Below are positions 14,305 through 20,653 of a stretch of 21,395 bases of DNA, in pieces. The position numbers and the translations under genes are program-made. Every line of letters starts with the position of its first letter. Within the stretch, counting starts at the first letter, position 1. The notes beneath the pieces were generated by a model. That model had not been told where the DNA came from. It saw nothing but the letters and a program-made list of their open reading frames with translations, and did no database searches. Source of the stretch: an uncultured Alistipes sp. (GTDB lineage: Bacteria > Bacteroidota > Bacteroidia > Bacteroidales > Rikenellaceae); the NCBI GenBank assembly GCA_958449275.1, contig CAUDHE010000045.1:1-21395 (forward strand). Direction: 5' to 3'.

Positions 14305-14350
14305 CCCTCTTCGGATGCAGATCGGTCTGCACCTGAAGAGGGATTTTTTT
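14305..14350. terminator. terminator shared by the S9 peptidase and TonB receptor genes
   Basis: A stem of 17 pairs with one A-C mismatch joins 14305-14321 and 14325-14342 (outer arms CCCTCTTC/GAAGAGGG, inner TGCAGA/TCTGCA, loop TCGG). Seven T follow at 14344-14350 on the + strand. The T tract overlaps the stop codon of the minus-strand receptor gene. On the minus strand only a looser T-rich stretch follows, so termination there should be weaker. Confidence 0.9.
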
Positions 14351-16661
14351 ACATCGTGAATTTCAGCCCGACGAAGTAGGTCCTCGGCAGCGAGGGGCCG
14401 TAGATGTAGACCGAGTCTTTCGACGGTCCGTAGTCGAGGTCGCTCTGGAAGCTGTCGAAAATGTTCTTCACGCCCGCGTCGAGCTGCATCGATATCACGT
14501 TCGTCAGTCGGAAGACGTACGAGAACCGTACTCCCATGTCCCAGAATGCGGGCGTCAGACGGTCGGTGTCGCGGTCGATACAGCCGGCGTTGTGCTGCAC
14601 GAGCATCCGCCCGGTGTAGTTGCCGAAGAGCGATGCGCGCAGATTGCGCGTGATGTCGGCCGATGCCGTCATGTATCCGTAGTGGTCGGGGGTACGGAAC
14701 ATACGCCGCTGCGGCTCCACGTCGTCCGACCACTGCTCGGGATCGTCGTAGCGGCTTCGCTGGAAGGTGTAGCCCAGCTGCACCTCGAACGCGTTGGGGA
14801 TGCCTATCTTCAGCTCCGAGGTTATTCCCGCCACCGTGGCTCCCGAGGCGTTGCGGCGCATCTTTATGATGTTGCCCTCCGCGTCTTCGCCAGTTTTTGC
14901 CAGGGTGAACACGTCGTCCAGATCGGTGTAGAAACCCTCCACGAGCAGATTGGCCTGCAACTTCCCGAAGTTGTGGTAGAGGTCGGCCGAGCCGCTCAGG
15001 CTGTGCGAATACTCGGGTTTCAGGTCGGGGTCGAGGACTATTATGGCCGACTGGTTGTTCAGCGCGTCGATGTGCAGATCCTCGTTGTAGGCCTGCGGCG
15101 CGCGGTAGCCGCTCGAATAGCTCAGGCGCAGCCCCACGTTCTCGTGCGGCGAGTAGCGGACGTTGGCGCGCGGCGAGAAGATCGGTTTGTCGATCATGCT
15201 GTGCTTGTCGAGGCGTCCGCCGACGATGATATTGAATTTGTCGCTGCGCCATTCGTTTTGCACGAACGCGCCCGCCGTGCGTACGGTTTGCAGCAGCTTG
15301 CGATCGAAGCCTATCGAGTGGTCGTCGAGATCGTTGTAGGTGTATTCGCCGCCCACGGTGAACTGCGCGGGCATGAACAGGCATTTGTCGAACGAATAGG
15401 TGTATTGCGCCCCTGCGACGACGGTCAGATCCGACGTCTTGCCGTATGCGTCGGGATCCTTCCCCGTTCCGTAGTAGCTGTTGCGCGATATCTTCTGCGC
15501 CGACACGTATATGTTGCCTCGGTGGCGCGAGTCGGCCGAAAAAGCGTCGAAACGAAGGCTTCCGCCGTCGATGTCGTGTTCGAGTTGTTCGGCGATCTCG
15601 GTCATGTGCGGAGGTATGTCGAGCTGATCGCCGCCGCGACGGAATTCGTGTATGTGGTGGTATTCGGCCGTCAGTTTCGAACGGATCGATGTTTTGTAGT
15701 AGCCGCGGAATCCCGCCGTCTCCGATTTCACCTGCGGTATGTCGCTGAAGCCGTCGTCGTTGCGGTCGTATGCCGAGCGGTTCTTTATCATGCCGAACAG
15801 ATAGAGTCCCGCGCGGTTGTCGTCGGATACGAACGACCCGTTGAGCGAGGTGTTGTATTCGGCCGTACCGTCCTCGATTATGTCGGTCAGGTTCGATATG
15901 GTGAGCGTGTTGCGCAGCGGCTCTTTGGTTATGATGTTCACCACGCCGCCTATGGCGTTCGAACCGAACAGGGCCGAACCGCCGCCGCGGATCACCTCCA
16001 CGCGCTCGATCATCGCCACGGGCAGCTGTTCCAGACCGTAGACGCCCGCCAGCGAGCTGAATATGGGAGCCGAGTCGAGAAGAATCTGCGAATACTGGCC
16101 CTCCAGGCCGTTGATTCGCAATTGCATGGTGCCGCAGTTTCCGCAGTTGTTCTCCACACGCAGTCCCGATTGGAATTTCATCGATTCGGCGAGGTTGGTC
16201 GAGGCCGTGTTTTCGAACAGCTTGGCCGAGGCGACGTTGACCACCACCGCGGTGCTCTTTTTGTTGGTTTCGTTGCGGGTGGCCGACACCACGACGGCAT
16301 CCATCGCCAAGGTCTCCTCGCTCATTTCGAAGTTCACCTCTATGCTCTTGCCGCCTCGGACGGTTACCGTACGCTCCGAGGCTTTGTAGCCGACCGACTC
16401 GGCGAGAACGGTTATCTCGCCCTCGGGCAGGTTTTTAAGATAATAATGGCCCGTGGCGTCGGTCGTGGTGCCTATGGTGGTACCCTTGACCGATATGGTG
16501 ACGAACGGGATGTGTTCGCCGTTGCGTGCGTCCACCACGTGTCCGTGGGCGTTGGCGTCGCTGGGTTTGCGACGCTGAGGATCCGTGTTGTCGGGGGCCG
16601 CCGTTGCGGCGAGGCAGAACACAGTAAACAATATTGCGGCGTAGAATAATTTCAGTTTCAT
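14349..16661 (-). CDS. TonB-dependent receptor with CxxC in the plug
   Basis: This 770-residue outer-membrane importer is of the FepA/BtuB/CirA type, energised by TonB-ExbB-ExbD. The signal peptide is about 1-21. Residues 39-113 are a carboxypeptidase-regulatory-like domain (HGHVVDARNGEHIPFVTISV). The plug is at about 122-250: VVVSATRN, the ENNCGNCGT stretch with Cys173 and Cys176, LRINGLEGQYSQILLDS, IERVEVIRGGGSALFGSNA and IGGVVNIITKEP. The remainder is a 22-strand-type barrel ending FVGLKFTM. The plug wording is that of metal-complex receptors, not SusC. No SusD-like gene is adjacent. Directly upstream (93 bases, same strand) is a His-rich membrane protein, probably in the same transcript. 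The ligand is likely a metal, metal chelate or haem, but this is inference from context. ATG at 16661. Confidence 0.93.
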   Translation of the reverse strand: MKLKLFYAAILFTVFCLAATAAPDNTDPQRRKPSDANAHGHVVDARNGEHIPFVTISVKGTTIGTTTDATGHYYLKNLPEGEITVLAESVGYKASERTVTVRGGKSIEVNFEMSEETLAMDAVVVSATRNETNKKSTAVVVNVASAKLFENTASTNLAESMKFQSGLRVENNCGNCGTMQLRINGLEGQYSQILLDSAPIFSSLAGVYGLEQLPVAMIERVEVIRGGGSALFGSNAIGGVVNIITKEPLRNTLTISNLTDIIEDGTAEYNTSLNGSFVSDDNRAGLYLFGMIKNRSAYDRNDDGFSDIPQVKSETAGFRGYYKTSIRSKLTAEYHHIHEFRRGGDQLDIPPHMTEIAEQLEHDIDGGSLRFDAFSADSRHRGNIYVSAQKISRNSYYGTGKDPDAYGKTSDLTVVAGAQYTYSFDKCLFMPAQFTVGGEYTYNDLDDHSIGFDRKLLQTVRTAGAFVQNEWRSDKFNIIVGGRLDKHSMIDKPIFSPRANVRYSPHENVGLRLSYSSGYRAPQAYNEDLHIDALNNQSAIIVLDPDLKPEYSHSLSGSADLYHNFGKLQANLLVEGFYTDLDDVFTLAKTGEDAEGNIIKMRRNASGATVAGITSELKIGIPNAFEVQLGYTFQRSRYDDPEQWSDDVEPQRRMFRTPDHYGYMTASADITRNLRASLFGNYTGRMLVQHNAGCIDRDTDRLTPAFWDMGVRFSYVFRLTNVISMQLDAGVKNIFDSFQSDLDYGPSKDSVYIYGPSLPRTYFVGLKFTM

Positions 16662-16754
16662 GAATTTTCTGTCGTTAAGGATTATGGATATGCAAAATGC
16701 AGCGGTCTCAGCCGTTGGCGGCGGAGTTCGCGGCGGGACTTTTTGCCCCGAGGG

Positions 16755-17120
16755 TTATGCTTTTGCTAAGGGAGGCGCGCGCAGTCCGTAATGGCGGATA
16801 GGCCGAGATTCGGTGTGTCGTGCGACGTCGTCGGAGTATGTTGCCGATACGTAACGTGTTACGATCTGCCGACAGACGGCTGCGACTGCTGCCACAGCTA
16901 TGAACAGCGAGAGTGCCGCTATGGTGCCGAATTGTTGCGCCGTGTGGGTGTGTTCCGCGGTGTCGGGTGCGGATTTGTAGGGATGAGAGTGTATTACGGT
17001 ATATCCGCCGACGATATGGCGGTGCATGAAGAGCGTAATGCCGCCCGTGTAGCTGCAAAACAGCACGAGCAGCGACAGCGCGCATGCAATGCGATATTTC
17101 CGCACTCTCGAAAAGTCCAT
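16755..17120 (-). CDS. small membrane protein with His-rich periplasmic loop
   Basis: I do not recognise a named family. From the ATG at 17120 the protein has 121 residues. RVRKYR precedes a first membrane segment (about 11-31). Then comes a loop with six histidines in 27 residues as three HxH pairs (33/35, 44/46, 57/59; FMHRHIVGGYTVIHSHPY and EHTHT). A second membrane segment (about 65-83) and a basic C-terminal tail follow. Positive residues before helix 1 and after helix 2 put the loop in the periplasm. Three HxH pairs suggest Zn, Cu, Ni or Co binding. An ATG at 17141 lies upstream of the predicted promoter and is unlikely. A GTG at 17105 is a plausible alternative start (MRKYRIAC). It precedes the TonB receptor by 93 bases, so I infer a shared role in metal uptake, as a metal sensor or carrier. 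Confidence 0.75.
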   Translation of the reverse strand: MDFSRVRKYRIACALSLLVLFCSYTGGITLFMHRHIVGGYTVIHSHPYKSAPDTAEHTHTAQQFGTIAALSLFIAVAAVAAVCRQIVTRYVSATYSDDVARHTESRPIRHYGLRAPPLAKA

Positions 17121-17127
17121 TCCGTCG

Positions 17128-17159
17128 CAAAGATAACGCATTTTGCTTAAGATAGCAAA
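17128..17159 (-). promoter_or_regulatory. consensus promoter of the His-loop gene
   Basis: On the minus strand TTTG at 17159-17156, a 20-base spacer and TATCTTTG at 17135-17128 match both elements of the Bacteroidota promoter. Transcription should start about 4-7 bases downstream, near 17121-17124. This leaves almost no leader before the ATG at 17120. Confidence 0.8.
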
Positions 17160-17192
17160 CGCGACGGCCGCGGCTCGCCGAGCGGGCGTTCA

Positions 17193-17214
17193 TTTTATCT
17201 GCCTTTTATCTGCC
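17193..17214. repeat. 11-bp tandem duplication at the sulfatase-maturase stop codon
   Basis: TTTTATCTGCC at 17193-17203 is repeated exactly at 17204-17214. The unit is not a multiple of three, and the present TAA stop lies within the duplication. With a single copy the same reading frame would end two residues earlier at a TGA. Confidence 0.75.
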
Positions 17215-18445
17215 GTCTCGCCCAGGGCATTATCGCGGCGGGCGGCATTTTTTTCGTCAGCAGGTGTCGCATGCGCTCCATGTAGGGCTCGGCGTGGGAG
17301 AAGAAGAGTTTGTAACCGTCGCACAGCGCGTTCATGTTGCGGTCGCCCGATTTGGAGGCTGCGAAGCGGTGTTTGGGACATTCGCCGCGGCATAGTGCGA
17401 GGTGTTTGCAGCGAATACATTCGCGCGGCAGCGAGTTGCGTTTGGCGAGTTGGAATCGGAAATGCTCCTCGCAGCCGTACATGTCGCGCAGCGAGCGTTC
17501 GCCGATATTGCCCAAACGGTATTGCGGATATACGAAATGGTCGCACGAATATACGTCGCCGTTGTGTTCCACGACCATCGTGCCGCCGCATGTCTCGCAC
17601 ATGGCGCACAGTCCGTTCGGAACATTCATGTATCCCGCTAATGTGGCGTCGAACAGCTGCACGAATCGTTCGCCGACATCTGCCGCGACCCAGCGGTCGA
17701 ACACGTCGCACATGAAGGTTCCGTAATCGCGCGCTCCGATCGACCACGGCGCGGGAACCGCCTCCTCAGTGTCGGGCGGTACGATGCGCGGTCGGCCGGC
17801 GGCGGGGACGACATATTCGGCTACGGGCAAGAACTGCATGTAGCGACTTATGCCGCGCAGGAAATCGTATACCTCGCCGCCGCGGCCCGCCGAGCGCGCG
17901 TTTACGGTGGTGAGTGTGTTGTACTCCACTCCGTGGCGTTGCATGAGACCGATGGCCTCCATCACTCGATCGAACGTTCCGCGGCCGTGTCGGTCGGCGC
18001 GGAACGCGTCGTGTATGTCGCGCGGTCCGTCGATGGAGATCCCCACCAGAAAGCCGTTGTCGCGCAGCAGACGGCACCATTCGTCGTCGAGCAGCATGCC
18101 GTTGGTTTGCAGTGTGTTGACTATGCGTCGGCCGTCGGCGTACCTGCGCTGAAGCTCCAGCGCGCCGACGAACCATTCGCGTCCTGCCAGAAGCGGTTCG
18201 CCTCCGTGCCAGGCGAAGGCGAGCGTGTCGGCTTCGCTGCCCTCGATGTATTGGCGCGTGCACTCTTTCAGGAGTTCGAGACTCATGCGCGGTTGGCGTC
18301 CGCCGTAGATGTCGGCTTTGCCGAGATAGTAGCAATAGGCGCAGTCGAGGTTGCAGGCCGAGCCTGCGGGCTTGACCATGATGCCGAACGAGCGCGCCGC
18401 GCGCCGCGCCGCCTCGCCGAAAGTGATGTGTTCTTCGCGTGCCAT
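17195..18445 (-). CDS. anaerobic sulfatase-maturating radical SAM enzyme
   Basis: This cytoplasmic anSME (416 residues) converts the active-site Ser or Cys of sulfatases to formylglycine without oxygen. The radical SAM cluster is Cys31, Cys35, Cys38 (CNLDCAYC). WHGGEPLL is at 79-86 and SIDGP at 137-141. The SPASM part binds two more clusters. The spacing fits Cys280, 286, 301 and 356 for one, and Cys343, 346, 352 and 375 for the other. Asp302, next to Cys301 (YSCDHF), is the expected catalytic base. All key residues are present, so it should be active. No sulfatase lies in the window; the enzyme probably serves sulfatases encoded elsewhere, as expected in gut Bacteroidota that use sulfated glycans. 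It has its own promoter and is divergent from the TetR gene. The His-loop gene follows after 74 bases with no strong terminator between. Confidence 0.95.
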   Translation of the reverse strand: MAREEHITFGEAARRAARSFGIMVKPAGSACNLDCAYCYYLGKADIYGGRQPRMSLELLKECTRQYIEGSEADTLAFAWHGGEPLLAGREWFVGALELQRRYADGRRIVNTLQTNGMLLDDEWCRLLRDNGFLVGISIDGPRDIHDAFRADRHGRGTFDRVMEAIGLMQRHGVEYNTLTTVNARSAGRGGEVYDFLRGISRYMQFLPVAEYVVPAAGRPRIVPPDTEEAVPAPWSIGARDYGTFMCDVFDRWVAADVGERFVQLFDATLAGYMNVPNGLCAMCETCGGTMVVEHNGDVYSCDHFVYPQYRLGNIGERSLRDMYGCEEHFRFQLAKRNSLPRECIRCKHLALCRGECPKHRFAASKSGDRNMNALCDGYKLFFSHAEPYMERMRHLLTKKMPPAAIMPWARRQIKGR

Positions 18446-18473
18446 GTCGGGTGGTTTTCAGCGGTTGCGTTCG

Positions 18474-18487
18474 CAAATATAATATTT
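18474..18487 (-). promoter_or_regulatory. sulfatase-maturase promoter -7 element with palindrome
   Basis: On the minus strand TATATTTG lies at 18481-18474, about 29 bases before the ATG. No -33 element is found at the right distance. AAATAT-A-ATATTT at 18475-18487 is a perfect 13-base palindrome overlapping the -7 element. It may be an operator or only a product of AT-rich promoter sequence. Confidence 0.55.
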
Positions 18488-18554
18488 CGGGGCTAACGGA
18501 TAAGTCATCGATGTGCCCGATTTTTGTAAAAAACGCAAAAACGTGAAAACTTTT

Positions 18555-18585
18555 TTTGTTTTTCGGTTTTCGGTGTTTATATTTG
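18555..18585 (+). promoter_or_regulatory. consensus promoter of the TetR-TolC-RND operon
   Basis: TTTG at 18555-18558, a 19-base spacer and TATATTTG at 18578-18585 match the Bacteroidota consensus in both elements and spacing. The spacer carries TTTTCGG twice in tandem (18560-18566, 18567-18573), a possible contact site for the regulator. The leader before the ATG at 18610 is about 18 bases. Confidence 0.8.
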
Positions 18586-18609
18586 CGGCGGTAAAAAGTC
18601 GGAAAACTT

Positions 18610-19266
18610 ATGACGCAACGTGAAAAAATAGTCGAGCATGTATCGCAGATGTTGTCGTCGCTGGGCATAAAGTCGGTGCGCATGGACGACGTGGCCAATT
18701 CGTTGGGTATGTCGAAACGCACGCTTTACGAGATGTTCGGCGACAAGGAGGAGCTGTTGTACGAGTGCATGATGTATCGTGTGGACAGATTCCACCGCGA
18801 GGCGGCCCAAAAGACGGCCGGCTGTCAGAATATGTTGGAAGTGCTGCTGATGAGCGTGCGCGAACTCAACGGCAAGGATGCGTGGCATGAGACGGAGAAG
18901 AGGCTGATGACCAATCTCAAGAAGTTTTATCCCCATGTGTTCGACAAAGTGCAGCGCGACCATACCGAGCGCGGAATGAAGGGCCTGCAAAGCGCGTTGG
19001 ACAAGTGTCGCGCCGACGGCTATCTCGATCCCAACGTCGACACGGAGCTGCTCACGCGTCTGTTTTTCATGACCATGAGTTCCATCATGTGCGGCGACGA
19101 CATCGTTCTGCCCGAGGGCGTAACCCGCGAATCGGCGTGCAGCCTGCTCATAGTCAATTTCCTGCGCGGACTGAGCTCGGTGAAGGGCATGCAGGTCATA
19201 GACGAGATTCTGGCCCGCGAAAAAGGCCCTGCCGCAGGGGGGGGGTATACGGAAGAAAAAGAATAA
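18610..19266 (+). CDS. TetR/AcrR-family transcriptional regulator
   Basis: This cytoplasmic one-component regulator has 218 residues. The N-terminal helix-turn-helix spans about 7-50, with the recognition part MDDVANSLGMSKRTLYEMFG at 25-44 and the family's following DKEELL. The all-helical remainder is the ligand and dimer domain, which is variable and gives no ligand clue. It heads a co-directional set with a TolC-like channel 25 bases downstream and an RND adaptor, the usual arrangement for a regulator that senses pump substrates and represses its own operon. The C-terminus is odd: residues 210-212 are three glycines encoded by nine consecutive G, followed by YTEEKE. Slippage there would change the tail or, with one G lost, open the frame into tolC. 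The ATG at 18610 follows a consensus promoter. Confidence 0.93.
   Translation: MTQREKIVEHVSQMLSSLGIKSVRMDDVANSLGMSKRTLYEMFGDKEELLYECMMYRVDRFHREAAQKTAGCQNMLEVLLMSVRELNGKDAWHETEKRLMTNLKKFYPHVFDKVQRDHTERGMKGLQSALDKCRADGYLDPNVDTELLTRLFFMTMSSIMCGDDIVLPEGVTRESACSLLIVNFLRGLSSVKGMQVIDEILAREKGPAAGGGYTEEKE
19237..19245 (+). repeat. G9 homopolymer in the TetR gene
   Basis: Nine consecutive G fill three glycine codons (210-212) close to the stop of the TetR gene. The tract is preceded by GCA and followed by TATAC. With nine G the protein stops at 19266. With ten, the frame runs to a TGA at 19281-19283. With eight, no stop occurs before the tolC start codon and the frame is that of tolC. This makes it a candidate slippage site, although a sequencing miscount is possible. 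Confidence 0.85.
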
Positions 19267-19291
19267 ATGCAATATTAAATTGAGTGATTTT

Positions 19292-20635
19292 ATGAAACTT
19301 AAGAATCTCTTTTTTGCGTTGGCGACTGCCGTGTGCGTCGCAACGGCGCCCGTTGCGGCGCAAGAGAGTGCCGGAACCGACAATTCGGGGCCTTTGATGC
19401 TCACGCTCGAACAGGCTTTGGAGATCGCCCTGAGCGAAAACCCGACGGTGAAGATCGCCGATCAGACGATTGAAGCCAAGAAGTATGCCAAGCGCGGCAC
19501 CTACGCTTCGTTGTGGCCCGAGATAAGCGCGTCGGCGACCTATCAGCGATATATAAAGAAGCAGACCATGCACATTATGGATCAGTCGATGAAGGTGGGT
19601 ACCTCCAATAACTATTCGGGCGGATTCTCGGCGTCGATGCCCCTGGTGAACGCCCAGTTGTGGAAATCGCTGAAGATATCGGCCATAGACGTAGAACTGG
19701 CGGTCGAGCAGGCGCGCGGTTCGCGCATCGACATGGTGGAGCAGGTGTCGAAAGCCTTCTATCAGGTGTTGCTGGCCAAGGATTCTTACGACGTTTACAA
19801 GCGTGTGTACGACAATGCGGTGGAGAATCATAAGATAGTGGAGAAGAAGTACGACGTGGGCACCGTTTCGGAGTACGACTTCATCCGTTCGCAGGTCACC
19901 GTGTCGAATGCCGAGCCCGACGTGCTGAACGCCGAAAACTCTATCGTGGTCGCGCTGTGGCAGCTTAAGGCCCTGCTGGGTCTGGATCTGACCACGGATA
20001 TCGACTGCGCAGGTTCGCTGGCCGATTACGAGGCCATGATGAACGCGCAGTTCGACGTTGAGTTCGACCTCGAAAACAACAGCGCCATGAAGCAGCTCGA
20101 TATTCAGGAGCGACAGTTGGAAAAGACCATCGAATTGCAGCGCGCGGCCAACCTGCCCACGCTGAGCCTTTCGGCGGCTTACAACTTCACCGCGATGGAG
20201 GAGAATTTCAAGTTCAGCCAGTATACGTGGAATCCCTATTCTTACGCCGCTCTGAGTCTCAATATTCCGATCTTCGCGGGCGGAAAACGTCGTGCCGACG
20301 TGAAGCAGGCCAAGATCAATCTGAACTCGCTTCAGTTGCAGCGCGAGAACACCGAGCGTCAGTTGCGTACTTCCATCATGCAGTATATCAGCAGCATGCA
20401 GACCAACCTGAAGCAGTACAACGCTTCGACGGGCAACATTTCGCAGGCCAAGCGCGGTTACGAGATCGCGGTGAAGCGTTACGACGTGGGCGGCGGCACG
20501 CTGGTCGACATCGACGACTCGCAGCTGGCCTACACGCAGGCGCAGCTCAGCCGCAGCACGGCAATCTACAACTATCTGGTAAATCAGGTGTCGCTGGAGA
20601 AGATTTACGGAACATATTCGCACGAGGAAAACTAA
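19292..20635 (+). CDS. TolC-family outer-membrane efflux channel
   Basis: This outer-membrane component of a tripartite RND pump has 447 residues. The signal peptide is residues 1-23 (ending APVAA before Gln24); there is no lipobox, so it is not an OprM-type lipoprotein. Two outer-membrane efflux repeats cover about 38-225 and 240-440, each rich in long coiled helices. Examples are LTLEQALEIALSENPTVKIAD at the start of the first and LEKTIELQRAANLPTLSLSA in the second. The motif SLNIPIFAGGKRRADVKQAK is typical of the family. I chose the ATG at 19292, which opens onto the signal peptide. An in-frame TTG at 19280 adds four residues without improving it. It lies 25 bases after the TetR gene and 18 before the adaptor gene, so it is almost certainly co-transcribed with both. 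Pump substrates are unknown. Confidence 0.94.
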   Translation: MKLKNLFFALATAVCVATAPVAAQESAGTDNSGPLMLTLEQALEIALSENPTVKIADQTIEAKKYAKRGTYASLWPEISASATYQRYIKKQTMHIMDQSMKVGTSNNYSGGFSASMPLVNAQLWKSLKISAIDVELAVEQARGSRIDMVEQVSKAFYQVLLAKDSYDVYKRVYDNAVENHKIVEKKYDVGTVSEYDFIRSQVTVSNAEPDVLNAENSIVVALWQLKALLGLDLTTDIDCAGSLADYEAMMNAQFDVEFDLENNSAMKQLDIQERQLEKTIELQRAANLPTLSLSAAYNFTAMEENFKFSQYTWNPYSYAALSLNIPIFAGGKRRADVKQAKINLNSLQLQRENTERQLRTSIMQYISSMQTNLKQYNASTGNISQAKRGYEIAVKRYDVGGGTLVDIDDSQLAYTQAQLSRSTAIYNYLVNQVSLEKIYGTYSHEEN

Positions 20636-20653
20636 AAACAACAGAGAGATAAT

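Noticed and set aside
12068..14332. A 754-codon minus-strand open frame opposite the S9 peptidase; similar long antisense frames at 3963-5408, 5653-7656, 14592-16649 and 19196-20917.
   Set aside because: All overlap clearly recognised genes and have shadow-type composition rich in Arg, His and Val; antisense open frames are expected with GC-rich third positions.
16708..17193. A 161-codon minus-strand open frame overlapping the His-loop gene in another frame.
   Set aside because: The His-loop frame has two membrane helices, a patterned metal-binding loop and a consensus promoter; this frame is Arg/Ser-rich without features.
19237..19245. The G9 run as plain proof of phase variation.
   Set aside because: One sequence cannot show length variation and homopolymer miscounts are common, so it is kept as a candidate only.
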